Positions 26,690 through 35,660 of a stretch of DNA of 64,000 bases are shown here, one piece after another. The position numbers were made by a program, and so were the translations under genes. This DNA is from DASSFG01 sp035547915 (GTDB lineage Bacteria > Planctomycetota > Planctomycetia > Pirellulales > JAICIG01), in contig DASZTS010000015.1 in assembly GCA_035547915.1 (NCBI GenBank), forward strand, positions 1 through 64,000. The letters run 5' to 3'. The stretch's first letter is position 1, and every line of letters begins with the position of its first letter. Below the pieces are notes generated by a model. It did not search any database. It was not told the DNA's origin and was given only the letters and a program-made list of their open reading frames with translations.

Positions 26690-27232
26690 ATGAACGAACT
26701 ACTCAAACGACATGGGCTCTGTGCCGCGGTGTTGATCCTGGCGGGGAGCTTCGGTTGCCAGCGAGGGCCGAAGGTCACGACCAGTGACCAGGCCGCCAAG
26801 TTGGCCGCCATCAAGCCGAAGGCCAAGACCACCCGCGAGACGAACATCGTGCGGCTTAAGAGCGTACCCGCCTTCCGCGAGTGGGGAGTGCGCGAGACGG
26901 CGGCCGACGCGTTGGCTCGCATCGGCGATCCCGCTCTACCTGCCTTGATTGCTACCTTGCAGGACCCCGACCACTCCATCCGCGCTCAGGCCGCCCGCGC
27001 CTTGGCCCGCATGGGACCGAAGGCCGCGCCCGCGGTGCCCGAGTTGATCGTCGCCTTGGACGATTCCAACGAAGAGGTTCGGCAAGGCGCCGCGCGGGCC
27101 TTGGGCCAAATCGGCGCCGATGCGGAGGAAGCGGTACCCGCCCTGATCAAAGCCCTCAAGGATCCGCGCAACAAGCCCGCCCGCCCCACAGAGGTCGAGT
27201 CGGAAGAGATCTCCGTGAAAGAATCCGAGTAG
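26690..27232 (+). CDS. HEAT-repeat (PBS-lyase-like) putative lipoprotein
   Basis: A 180-residue protein. The leader LCAAVLILAGSFGCQRG with Cys23 suggests a lipoprotein, although the lipobox is not ideal. Residues about 65-160 are three HEAT-like repeats of about 31 residues with the recurring pattern ADALARIGDPALPALIATLQD, then AARALARMGPKAAPAVPELI and AARALGQIGADAEEAVPALI. The tail is acidic (EVESEEISVKESE). Such repeats usually bind other proteins. The frame extends upstream to 26624, but the ATG at 26690 gives the signal. No operon partner is evident. Confidence 0.75.
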   Translation: MNELLKRHGLCAAVLILAGSFGCQRGPKVTTSDQAAKLAAIKPKAKTTRETNIVRLKSVPAFREWGVRETAADALARIGDPALPALIATLQDPDHSIRAQAARALARMGPKAAPAVPELIVALDDSNEEVRQGAARALGQIGADAEEAVPALIKALKDPRNKPARPTEVESEEISVKESE

Positions 27233-27381
27233 GCAAGGAAGCCGCGGGCCGCCGATTTGCGGCGACGATTTCTTGTCAGCGTCTGGGCGTGCGCGTACAG
27301 TAGGGCGTCGCTCGCGGCGCAATCATTGCCCCACGCCATGAGCACGAGATCGCAGACCCGTCGGTAGCCGAAGACCGCAGC

Positions 27382-28770
27382 ATGCCTCGCACGCCCGAAC
27401 AACTTCGCCGCGATGCGCTACAAATCTGGCAGGCCGGTGTCGCAGGGGTCGATTCGGCCAAACTCGTGCGCGATGCTCTTCATGTCGAAGCCGGCATGCT
27501 CGTCGTGGGCGAAGAGGCTATCCCTCTCGGACGAATCGGTCGCATCGCCGTGGTCGGAGCGGGCAAGGCCGGTGCCGGCATGGCAGAGGGGCTGCTCGAG
27601 GCCCTGGGGGAGCAGATCATCGCCACCAAGCGCGTGTCGGGTTGGCTCAACGTACCGGCCGATTGTGCAGGCCCGCTGCCGCCGCTCGTCCTGCATGCTG
27701 CTCGCCCCGCCGGCGTAAACGAACCAACCGAGGAGGGCGCTAATGGTGCAAGCCAGATTCTGAGGATCGTCGAGGGCCTCGGCAGCGACGATCTTTGTAT
27801 CTGCTTGATCTCGGGCGGTGCCAGCGCCCTCTTGCCCGCACCGGTCGACGAAATCTCGCTGGCAGACAAACTGGCCGTCACGCGGCATTTGAGTGCCGCG
27901 GGCGCCACCATCAACGAACTGAACGCGGTCCGCAAGCAACTCAGCCGCATCAAGGGTGGCGGCCTCGCGCGGGCCTGCCGCGCCGGTCGACTCGTGACGC
28001 TCATCATCTCCGACGTGCTAGGTGATCCGCTCGACGTGATCGCCTCGGGACCGACGGTGACGGACCGCGGAACACCCATCGAAGCGCTCGCCGTGCTCGA
28101 GCGCTTCGGCGCGCGCGAAGCCGGTATCTCGCCCGCGGTGTTCGCATATCTGCGACACAAACCATCATCCACCGTTCCACCGACCCGCCTCGTCTCCAAC
28201 TTGGTGATCGGCAACAACGCCACGGCCGTCGACGCGGCGGGCATGGCTGCCGAACGTCTCGGCTACTCGCATGCCATGACCAGCGCGCCGGCCAGCGAAG
28301 GGGCGGCGGAAGACGTTGGTCGCCATCTGGCAACGCTGGCCGTCTCCATGCGTAACAAGCCGGGCCCCGACTGCCTGATCAGCGGCGGCGAGCCCGTCGT
28401 GAAACTGCCTCCGTCTCCGCAACGGGGCGTGGGCGGGCGCAACCAGCAACTCGCGCTGGCCGCTTTGCAGGCGCTGGCAGGGAACCGGTGCGAAGGAATC
28501 GCTATCCTTTCGGGAGGGACCGACGGCGAAGACGGTCCGACCGACGCCGCCGGTGCGTTCATCGACGCCGAGGTATTCGCCGCCGCGGTCCAACAGCGTC
28601 TCGATGCGGACGATTACTTGCGTCGTTGCGACGCCTACTCGTTCTTCTCGGCCGCGGGTGGTCTTATCAAGACGGGTCCCACGCACACCAATGTCGGCGA
28701 TCTGCGGGTCGTGGTCGTCGAGAGTGCGTGGGGCGTGCTGGACGTACGTGACGGTCAGGGCGGACTTTGA
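27382..28770 (+). CDS. glycerate 2-kinase (MOFRL family)
   Basis: A 462-residue type II glycerate kinase (GK-II with DUF4147 and MOFRL domains) that phosphorylates D-glycerate to 2-phosphoglycerate. Marks are IAVVGAGKAGAGMAEG near residue 52, CLISGGASALLPAPV, the ISDVLGDPLDVIASGPT motif and the C-terminal FSAAGGLIKTGPTHTNVGDL, which is the MOFRL domain. Length is as expected. It stands between the HEAT lipoprotein and a peroxiredoxin with no close partner, so its place in glyoxylate or serine metabolism is inferred from the family. Confidence 0.9.
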   Translation: MPRTPEQLRRDALQIWQAGVAGVDSAKLVRDALHVEAGMLVVGEEAIPLGRIGRIAVVGAGKAGAGMAEGLLEALGEQIIATKRVSGWLNVPADCAGPLPPLVLHAARPAGVNEPTEEGANGASQILRIVEGLGSDDLCICLISGGASALLPAPVDEISLADKLAVTRHLSAAGATINELNAVRKQLSRIKGGGLARACRAGRLVTLIISDVLGDPLDVIASGPTVTDRGTPIEALAVLERFGAREAGISPAVFAYLRHKPSSTVPPTRLVSNLVIGNNATAVDAAGMAAERLGYSHAMTSAPASEGAAEDVGRHLATLAVSMRNKPGPDCLISGGEPVVKLPPSPQRGVGGRNQQLALAALQALAGNRCEGIAILSGGTDGEDGPTDAAGAFIDAEVFAAAVQQRLDADDYLRRCDAYSFFSAAGGLIKTGPTHTNVGDLRVVVVESAWGVLDVRDGQGGL

Positions 28771-28849
28771 CGATCCCGCGCTGCCGTGTTAGCTTGGGGC
28801 CGTGTTCGTCTGACACGGAACCCCCCGCGTGACGCTGGAGCTTACTGAC

Positions 28850-29386
28850 ATGAAAAGACTCCTCTGTTTGTTGACGTTGTGTGGATTCATGGCCGTCGGC
28901 CAAGGCTCGCTGGGCGCGGCCGAGTTGAAGCAAGGAGACGAAGCACCCGCCTTCTCTCTCAAGGGAAGCGACGGCAAGACCTACGCGCTCGACGACTTCA
29001 AGGGAAAGAAGGCGGTGGTCGTTGCCTGGTTTCCCAAAGCATTCACCCCCGGATGCACGAAAGAGTGCACCGCGATGCGTGTCGACGGCAAAGAGCTGCG
29101 GAAATACGACGTGGCTTATTTCACGGCCAGCGTCGATGAACCCGAATATAACAAGAAGTTCGCAGAATCGCTGAGCCTCGACTATCCGATCCTGAGCGAT
29201 CCCGACAAGTCGGTGGCGCGCGAGTACGGCGTGCTGAAGCCCGATGGCGGCGTCACCAACCGCTGGACGTTCTATATTGGCAAGGACGGCAAGATTCTTT
29301 ACGTCGACAAGAACGTGAACACCACCGAGCACGCCAAGGACATCGCCAAGAAGCTCGACGAACTGGGCGTGGCGAAAAAGCCGTAA
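28850..29386 (+). CDS. exported PrxQ/BCP-type peroxiredoxin
   Basis: A 178-residue thiol peroxidase. The signal segment is residues 1-23, so it likely acts in the periplasm. The peroxidatic C69 lies in FTPGCTKEC, with C73 as the probable resolving Cys, only four residues on, versus five in E. coli Bcp. VDEPEYNKKFAESLSLDYPILSD follows the fold. The ATG at 28850 has GGAG about 9 bases upstream and gives the signal peptide; a GTG at 28829 is less likely. It faces the nucleotidyltransferase-HD gene convergently, 9 bases apart. Confidence 0.9.
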   Translation: MKRLLCLLTLCGFMAVGQGSLGAAELKQGDEAPAFSLKGSDGKTYALDDFKGKKAVVVAWFPKAFTPGCTKECTAMRVDGKELRKYDVAYFTASVDEPEYNKKFAESLSLDYPILSDPDKSVAREYGVLKPDGGVTNRWTFYIGKDGKILYVDKNVNTTEHAKDIAKKLDELGVAKKP

Positions 29387-29395
29387 GCGGCGAGG

Positions 29396-30499
29396 CTATC
29401 CGCACGTCTCGGCCAGCTCGCGCAAATAGCCGAGTGCTTCGTCCAGGTCGGGAACCTCGACGCCTGACGCCCGTCCTTGGCGGTCGCATCGGCCGAGCGT
29501 CACCAGCGCGTCAAAATCCTCGGACTCGGCAAGCCGCCGCTTGGCGCGTTGGCCGAGTGTGCCGTCGTGGAGTGCATGCGCCTCCATGTGATGCTCGATG
29601 AACCATCGCGTGCGCTCGGTGATAAAGCCCTCGAGTGCCTCGATACCCGCCCGCACGTGATCGTGCGGATCGAGCGCCTTACCGACGTCGTGCAACAGGG
29701 CGGCCAACAAGAACTCTTCGTCGTTCGGGAATTCGTGCGTAGCCAGGTCGAAGACCTGCAAGCTGTGGTACAGGGCGTCCCCTTCCGGATGGTATTTGGG
29801 CGATTGTTTGACCTGCTCGAGCGGCAGAAGCAGCACGTGATAGACCTGGAAACGGTCGACCTGGTTGGCGGCTTCGGCCAAAGCGGTATCGATCGCCAGG
29901 TCGGGATAATCGCGCTCGAGTAGCTGTTCCAGTTCCGCGATGCTGGCGCGCTCGATCGGTTTGCCGGTGACCGAGCTCTTGAACGCGTAGTGAGTCAACC
30001 GTTCGGCATAGACGGTCAGTTCGAAGGTGAAGCGATCGATGACGTGAATGTGCGTGTAAACGCGATCTTCGCCGTGCTTGCGCACTTGTTTGCGCTCGAT
30101 CGTGTAAGAAAGTCCTTCGCGCTCCAGGGCGGCAGCCACGGCCTCGATGCTGTCGGAGAAGACGTGCAGGTCGATGTCGCTGCCGCGACGGACGTGCCCG
30201 GTGAGCGTGCTGCCGATCAGCCGCGGCCGAAACGATCGCAGCAGGTGCATCATGTGCAGCGCGGCCACGCGCATTTCGCGCAGGTTTTGCAGACGACGCT
30301 CGCCCTCGTACAAGCGGGCAAAGACCTGGATCTCGTCGCGGATTTCCCGATTGCTCGGGAGATCCTTGGGTTTAACCCAACCGCCGCCCATGCGGCGTGC
30401 CGCCTTCAACTTGGCCCGGAAGTATTCCGATTCGACACGCTCATACATCAAGCGGGCCGCTTCCCAGGCAATTTGCTGCCGGAGCTTTCCTTTCGACAT
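29396..30499 (-). CDS. nucleotidyltransferase-HD fusion protein
   Basis: A 367-residue protein. A coiled or helical N-terminus (1-85) is followed by a nucleotidyltransferase core with G96-S97 and D108-x-D110 (GSTLTGHVRRGSDIDLHVF) and a third acidic residue near ELTVY. Residues about 215-300 form an HD domain (LLAALLHDVGKALDPHDH and later HHMEAHAL). The architecture is like poly(A) polymerase/CCA-adding enzymes and nucleotide-sensing NT-HD proteins, but the RNA-binding region is absent. The substrate is unknown. Its Glu- and Arg-rich start suggests a cytosolic enzyme. Confidence 0.75.
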   Translation of the reverse strand: MSKGKLRQQIAWEAARLMYERVESEYFRAKLKAARRMGGGWVKPKDLPSNREIRDEIQVFARLYEGERRLQNLREMRVAALHMMHLLRSFRPRLIGSTLTGHVRRGSDIDLHVFSDSIEAVAAALEREGLSYTIERKQVRKHGEDRVYTHIHVIDRFTFELTVYAERLTHYAFKSSVTGKPIERASIAELEQLLERDYPDLAIDTALAEAANQVDRFQVYHVLLLPLEQVKQSPKYHPEGDALYHSLQVFDLATHEFPNDEEFLLAALLHDVGKALDPHDHVRAGIEALEGFITERTRWFIEHHMEAHALHDGTLGQRAKRRLAESEDFDALVTLGRCDRQGRASGVEVPDLDEALGYLRELAETCG

Positions 30500-30790
30500 C
30501 AGCGGTGGTGCGCCGAGACAATGCCCATCTAAGCGGCGCCGGGCATTATGAGGTCGTCGAGAAATCGACCGGCGCGTCTCGTTTTCGGAAACCGCCGCGA
30601 AGCTCTCCCGTCATCCCCTGGTCGCCTGCCTTTCGTCGGCAGAACGATGGAAATAATAGACCCGACGACCGTGCGATTCCAGTGGGGGTGTCGAAATAGC
30701 TCATTTGCCGGAGCGCGCGATTGGGATATCATTACGGACGGCGGCTCTGAATTGCGTTGCGGGTAGGGCGCCCAGCTCCCTTGGGGCTGT
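30500..30790. other. noncoding gap before the DUF1559 gene
   Basis: The divergent gap between the NT-HD gene and the DUF1559 gene. It should hold promoters for both. No strong hairpin or RNA gene was seen. At its right end (30791-30822) a tandem repeat carries a duplicated ribosome binding site, listed separately. Confidence 0.4.
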
Positions 30791-30822
30791 GTCCGATTGA
30801 GAGGGCGTCCGATTGAGAGGGC
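30791..30822 (+). repeat. two tandem 16-bp copies with duplicated ribosome binding site
   Basis: GTCCGATTGAGAGGGC occurs twice back to back at 30791-30806 and 30807-30822, identical in all 16 positions, ending 3 bases before the ATG at 30826. Each copy has a GAGAGGG ribosome binding site, so the downstream gene has a site at normal distance and a second 16 bases upstream. Confidence 0.85.
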
Positions 30823-30825
30823 TAC

Positions 30826-31986
30826 ATGTCTGATACACGCTTTCGCGTGGTGCGAGTGCTCTTCGTTGGCCTGTCGATGATCGCGGTGCCGTGCGGTTGC
30901 GGTAAGTCGCAGCCGAACGGTGGAAACCAGGTCGCCACGGCTCCCGAGGCGGCACCCCTGTCTGGTACGGTCACGTATCAACCGTCCGCTGCGCCGAATG
31001 CTCCCGCTCCGGGCGCCGACCCTACTATGGGCACGCCGCCCCCTTCTCCGGCCGTTGGCGGCCCTGCAACCGGACCGTCGGTAGGCACCATCCCAGGCCC
31101 CACGGTAACTCCGTCGGTACCCGGCCCCACCAACATGCCGAATGCAGCCGGGTCTCCCGTACCGCCGCCAGGGGTCGCCGGTACGCCGACCGTCCCGAGT
31201 ACCGTTCCGCCCACCAATCAGCCACCGGCCAGCGCGCCCTCGGCGTCGGGCGGCACATCGGGCACGCCCGTGGCCAGCGGCAACGTGTCGGCTCTCGCCG
31301 CCGCGGTCAACAAGTGGCACACTCAAGGAACGAACCTCGTCGGCGCCAAGAAGTTTGACGACAAGCCGGTGCTGGCCGCCAACAGTTGGATGATCCATCT
31401 GCTGCCGTTTCTCGGACACAACGACATCCACGGGCGCTTCGACTTCAGCAAGGGTTGGCACGAGGACGTCAATCTGCCGCTGGCTTGCGAGGAGATTCCC
31501 GCCTTCCTCGACCCAGGCAATCCGAATCGGCGTACGGTCGTCTTCGGCGTCAAAGACGCTATCGGCCCCGCCTTCACGCATTACGTCGGCATGGCCGGAG
31601 TCGAAGATACCCGTAACGTCGTGGCCGCGGAGTACCCGCGCACCGACCCGCGGGCAGGCATCTTCGGCTATACGGAGGTCGCACGGCCTGCGGAAATCAC
31701 CGATGGCACGAGCAATACGATCATGGTGATCAGCTCGGGCAAGATCGTCGGACCGTGGGCGTCGGGAGGCGGTGCGACGGTGCGTGGCGCGCGTCCGCCC
31801 TACTTCGATGACATCACGGGTTTCGGTTCCGGGGGAAACGCGGGCGCGGTGGTGGCGATGGCCGATGGATCGGTCAAACGCATCTCCAAGAATATCGACC
31901 CCTCGGTATTTCGCGCCCTCTGCACGATCCACGGCGGCGAAACGGTCGATCTGAACGCCAACGCGAACGCAATTCAAGCGCAATAG
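30826..31986 (+). CDS. DUF1559-like protein with Pro/Gly/Ala-rich linker
   Basis: A 386-residue exported protein. After a hydrophobic leader with Cys23 and Cys25 (a non-standard lipobox) comes a Pro/Gly/Thr-rich linker (about residues 40-140). The rest is DUF1559: WMIHLLPFLGHNDIHGRFDFS, EITDGTSNTIMV and MADGSVKRISKNID, but it lacks the usual type IV pilin-like N-methylation helix and is shorter. In planctomycetes DUF1559 proteins are numerous and secreted, role unknown. It runs into the DUF1570 gene after 12 bases, with GGGAG between, so the two are probably co-transcribed. Tandem ribosome binding sites precede it. Confidence 0.82.
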   Translation: MSDTRFRVVRVLFVGLSMIAVPCGCGKSQPNGGNQVATAPEAAPLSGTVTYQPSAAPNAPAPGADPTMGTPPPSPAVGGPATGPSVGTIPGPTVTPSVPGPTNMPNAAGSPVPPPGVAGTPTVPSTVPPTNQPPASAPSASGGTSGTPVASGNVSALAAAVNKWHTQGTNLVGAKKFDDKPVLAANSWMIHLLPFLGHNDIHGRFDFSKGWHEDVNLPLACEEIPAFLDPGNPNRRTVVFGVKDAIGPAFTHYVGMAGVEDTRNVVAAEYPRTDPRAGIFGYTEVARPAEITDGTSNTIMVISSGKIVGPWASGGGATVRGARPPYFDDITGFGSGGNAGAVVAMADGSVKRISKNIDPSVFRALCTIHGGETVDLNANANAIQAQ

Positions 31987-31998
31987 GGGAGATCACTC

Positions 31999-33468
31999 AT
32001 GCGGCGATACGTCACGGCTCTCGGCCTGCTACTCGTGCTGACGCCGTTGAGCAGGGCGCGGGCCGACTTCGTCGAATATCGATTGGGCAAGGGCCGGATC
32101 CTGCTGCAAGGGAAGGCCACGGGCCTGCCGGGCGGCAACATGTCGCTCCAGCACCACATGGGCACGCTCTATTTCGATCTGGAAGATTGCAAGATTCACG
32201 AGGTGCCGTCGCTGAATCAGCAATTTCAAAAGCGCCTGCGAGTCGGCCTGAACGATCAGAGTGCCGCGGGGGTTTTTCAGGCGGGCGTGTGGGCCCTCAA
32301 GCACGGCATGATCGATGACTATTACGATGCGGTGAAACAGAGCCTGGAGCTCGATCCCAAGTTCGCCGAAGCGAAACGCATCCTGGCCCTGCGCGAGAAG
32401 CTGCGAGAACCGCTGCCCCCGCGTTCGGGCGAAGCCGACGAGATGCGGAAGTTCGTCCACCGCAGCGAGATGAAATTCGCCACGAGCGCTCATTTCGCCC
32501 TGCTCTACGACACCCCGGACAAACCGGAAAAGCGCGAGAAGAACGACCGCAAGAAGGCCCAGAAGAAGCCCCGCCACGAGCAGCGTCTGGATCTGCTGGA
32601 GCGCGTCTACGAGATCTTCTTGCTCACGTTCTACTCGCATGGCGTCGATCTGGAGATACCCAAGCAGCGGCTCCAGGTGGTGCTGTTCAACAACTACGCC
32701 GACTACAAGGATTTTTCCACGCGCCTCAGCTCCGAATTGATCAATGCCTCGGGCTTTTACCTGCCTGTGCAGAACATCAGTTTCTTTTTCGATCATGCCT
32801 CGAGCGACACCTTTAAGGAACTGGACAAGGTTCGGACGCGTTTGAACGATCTCAGCCAGAAACTCATCAAGGCGAAGGCCAAGGGCGGCAAGGACCTCAT
32901 TCGCCTCGCCGCCACAATCGATTTGCTGATCGAGATCGACCGGGAGAGCAACGACATCACGGTGGTGAGCCACGAAGCGACACACCAGATGGCTTCGAAC
33001 ACCGGTCTGTTTCCGCACCATGTGCGCGTTCCCTCGTGGGTCCACGAGGGCCTGGCCGCCTACTTCGAGTCGCCCAACGACGGGGCGTGGAGCGGCATCG
33101 GCGCCGTGAACGAGCAACGCATCCGGTTCTATCGGGCACTCGAGGGAGACCGCGCCCATTCGAGCCTCGACTTCATCGTGGGAGACCAGATCTTCGACTA
33201 CGCCCGGTCGGTCGGCGCCACCTTGCACGGCTATGGTCAGGCATGGGCCTTGACGCACTTTCTCATCGAAAAGCACTTCGACGATTTAATGCGGTTCTAT
33301 AAGGCGCTGGGCGAGCTACCCCCCGACATCAACTTCACGCCTGAGGTCCTCAACGCGCTGTTCAATCGCACGGTCGGGATCGATAGGCAGGGAATCGAGC
33401 AGGAATGGCGGTCCTACATGCGCACGCTGCGGACCGATACTGAAGAAGTGCTGGGAGCAAAAAAATAG
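31999..33468 (+). CDS. DUF1570 gluzincin-like putative metalloprotease
   Basis: A 489-residue exported protein, signal about residues 1-23 (ending SRARAD). The DUF1570 catalytic site H325-E-A-T-H329, followed by E350 in WVHEGLAAYFE, is the HExxH plus E pattern of a gluzincin metallopeptidase. The middle has a Lys-rich stretch (KREKNDRKKAQKKPRHE). It follows the DUF1559 gene by 12 bases with a good ribosome binding site, so the two are likely partners. Actual proteolysis is not shown for DUF1570. Confidence 0.85.
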   Translation: MRRYVTALGLLLVLTPLSRARADFVEYRLGKGRILLQGKATGLPGGNMSLQHHMGTLYFDLEDCKIHEVPSLNQQFQKRLRVGLNDQSAAGVFQAGVWALKHGMIDDYYDAVKQSLELDPKFAEAKRILALREKLREPLPPRSGEADEMRKFVHRSEMKFATSAHFALLYDTPDKPEKREKNDRKKAQKKPRHEQRLDLLERVYEIFLLTFYSHGVDLEIPKQRLQVVLFNNYADYKDFSTRLSSELINASGFYLPVQNISFFFDHASSDTFKELDKVRTRLNDLSQKLIKAKAKGGKDLIRLAATIDLLIEIDRESNDITVVSHEATHQMASNTGLFPHHVRVPSWVHEGLAAYFESPNDGAWSGIGAVNEQRIRFYRALEGDRAHSSLDFIVGDQIFDYARSVGATLHGYGQAWALTHFLIEKHFDDLMRFYKALGELPPDINFTPEVLNALFNRTVGIDRQGIEQEWRSYMRTLRTDTEEVLGAKK

Positions 33469-33600
33469 TCGTCCCACCGCAATTCGGTGTTGCGGTCCCA
33501 GACTTTCCACCTGGTTGCTCGCAGGGCCCAAGTCGTGCTTCCTGTGAGGTCGTGCAGAGCTGGGGCGTCTGCCTTCCCTCCCGTGTCAGCCATATCAAGA

Positions 33601-34821
33601 GTGAAAACGATCGTGAACGTGTCGACTCAAGCCGCCTCGCGACTGCTGCTCAAACCGCGCAAGGCCAGGCCCTTTTTCGGACGGCATCCCTGGGTACTCG
33701 ATTCGGCCGTCGGGCAGGTCGAAGGCGGTCCGGCCGACGGCGACGTGGTGGAACTCTTTTCCGATCGCGGCGAGTGGATCGCCCGCGGTCTCTACAACAG
33801 TCACAGCCGCATTCGCCTGCGGCTCTACACCTGGCAGGCCGACGAGGTACTGGACGAGGCCTTCTGGCGCCGGCGGATCACCGCTGCGCTCGCCCGGCGA
33901 GCAGCCCTTTCGGAGCCGGCGAATCAGGCGATGCGGCTGATCTTCAGCGAAGCCGACGGATTGAGCGGGTTGATCGTCGATCGCTATGGCAATTATCTCG
34001 TGGTGCAGGTCACGGCCCTGGCGATCGCTCAACGTATCAAACCGTTCGTCGACCTACTCGCAGAACTTGTCCAGCCGCGCGGAGTGCTCGTGCGCTGCGA
34101 CCGCGAGATCCTTCGCTTAGAGGGATTTCAGGCCGCGATCGGCGATGATGCAAATTGGGGCGAGCCGCCCGCCGGACCTATATTCATCGAGGAGCACGGC
34201 ATCCGCTACGGAGTCGATCTCTCGGCCGGGCAGAAGACGGGCTTCTTTCTCGATCAGCGGGAGAACCGACGCGTGGCAGCCGGCTACCTGCGCGGCCGGC
34301 GCGTGCTCGACCTGTTTTGCTACAGTGGCGGTTTCGCACTCTCGGCTCTGCGTCTGGGTGGGGCCGCCGAAGTGCTGGCGATCGATTCCAGTCCGCAGGC
34401 CATCGCGCTGGCGAAAGCGAACGCCGAACTGAACGAAATCGCCCATGTGCGATTCGAATGCGGCGACGCCTTTCGCTGGTTGGAGTCGCTGGCTGCGTCG
34501 GGCAAGCGGTTTGGCGGCGTTGTGCTCGACCCGCCCAAGTTCGCTCGTCGCCGCCAGGCCGTCGACGAAGCACTGCGAGCCTATTACAAGCTCAATCGGA
34601 TGGCCTTGGACGTCCTCGAGCCCGGCGGCACGCTCGTGACGTGTAGTTGCTCCGGCCATGTCTCGCGCGAAGACTTCTTGCACATGCTGGCCGAAGTGGC
34701 CCAGCAGAGCCAGCGCGACATCCAGATCCTGGAGCAGCGCGGCGCCGCTCCCGACCACCCCACGAGCGCTTCCTGCCTGGAGAGCGAATATCTGAAGTGC
34801 TTTATTTGCCGGGTGGATTGA
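33601..34821 (+). CDS. RlmI-like class I rRNA (cytosine-C5) methyltransferase
   Basis: A 406-residue protein: PUA-like N-terminus (LLKPRKARPFFGRHPWVLDSAV), then a class I SAM domain with VLDLFCYSGGFALSAL (motif I), VLDPPKFARR and CSCSGHV, the Cys being the catalytic nucleophile. This fits the RlmI/YccW family, which methylates 23S rRNA C1962. The GTG at 33601 is chosen because family similarity starts there; the frame is open back to 33487. Weak ribosome binding site. It stands alone, convergent with the ExeA-like gene. Confidence 0.88.
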   Translation: MKTIVNVSTQAASRLLLKPRKARPFFGRHPWVLDSAVGQVEGGPADGDVVELFSDRGEWIARGLYNSHSRIRLRLYTWQADEVLDEAFWRRRITAALARRAALSEPANQAMRLIFSEADGLSGLIVDRYGNYLVVQVTALAIAQRIKPFVDLLAELVQPRGVLVRCDREILRLEGFQAAIGDDANWGEPPAGPIFIEEHGIRYGVDLSAGQKTGFFLDQRENRRVAAGYLRGRRVLDLFCYSGGFALSALRLGGAAEVLAIDSSPQAIALAKANAELNEIAHVRFECGDAFRWLESLAASGKRFGGVVLDPPKFARRRQAVDEALRAYYKLNRMALDVLEPGGTLVTCSCSGHVSREDFLHMLAEVAQQSQRDIQILEQRGAAPDHPTSASCLESEYLKCFICRVD

Positions 34822-34841
34822 GACCGCGCCGGGAAACCCTG

Positions 34842-35654
34842 CTATTCGACCGCGGCTACGGCCAACTCTTTGGCAACCGCTTCGATATGCTCGGCCGTGA
34901 TCGTCGGATGTTCTTCGGCAAAACCCACGAGCAGCGCTAGGTCGCAAAGACGGTTGATCCTTCTCGGCACGCCGCGGGAAAGCAGGAACAGCGTTTCCAG
35001 GGCCGAGGGCTCGAACACCGCGTCCGATGAGCCGGCCACCGTCATGCGGTGCGAAACGTAGCTCATCGTCTCTTCGATGTTGAGCGGACGCACCAGGCAC
35101 TTGGCGCCCAAACGCTCATCGAGGTGCGGCATCCGTTCCAGCATCGGCAACAGTGTTGGCTGGCCGACCAGGAGGATCGTCAACAGCGGCCGGCCGTCGG
35201 CCTCCAGATTGAGCAAGAGCCGCAGGGTATCGAAGGTACGGCTGCTTTCGAGCAATTGGGCGTCGTCGACGGCCAGCACGGTGTGCCGGTTCCTCTTGCG
35301 TCGGTCGGCCAGTTCATGCTCGATGCGTGCGACGTTCTCGGCGATCGACCCCGCGCCGCCTCCGCCGCACAGCTCGCCGGCCAGATATGCCAACAGATCG
35401 GCGGCGGGCATTTGTGGAAAGAGTAACTGCACCACGGGGCGAAAACGTTCGGGCAGTTGCTCCGAGAGCAACTGAACGATCAGTGTCTTGCCCGTGCCGG
35501 GCGCGCCGGCGAGCAGCGCCGCCGCATGTTCGTGCTCGATGGCATAGCGCAGCTTCAATAGCGCTCCCTGGTGCGGCTCGCTCGGGTAATAGGCCCGCGT
35601 GCTCGCGCCGCTCTCGAAGGGCCGTCTGCTCAGCTTCCAATAGGCTTCGTACAT
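34842..35654 (-). CDS. ExeA-like AAA ATPase
   Basis: A 270-residue ATPase of the ExeA/GspA type. Walker A is G50-A-P-G-T-G-K-T57; Walker B is HTVLAVDDAQLL; the lid ends in SRGVPRRINRLCDLALLVG. The MYEAYWKLSRRPFE opening is the ExeA hallmark. ExeA-like ATPases help assemble secretins through the peptidoglycan or serve in exopolysaccharide loci (XrtA/PEP-CTERM type). It follows the CpsD-like gene by 6 bases and closes a three-gene operon. Confidence 0.88.
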   Translation of the reverse strand: MYEAYWKLSRRPFESGASTRAYYPSEPHQGALLKLRYAIEHEHAAALLAGAPGTGKTLIVQLLSEQLPERFRPVVQLLFPQMPAADLLAYLAGELCGGGGAGSIAENVARIEHELADRRKRNRHTVLAVDDAQLLESSRTFDTLRLLLNLEADGRPLLTILLVGQPTLLPMLERMPHLDERLGAKCLVRPLNIEETMSYVSHRMTVAGSSDAVFEPSALETLFLLSRGVPRRINRLCDLALLVGFAEEHPTITAEHIEAVAKELAVAAVE

Positions 35655-35660
35655 GGATTT

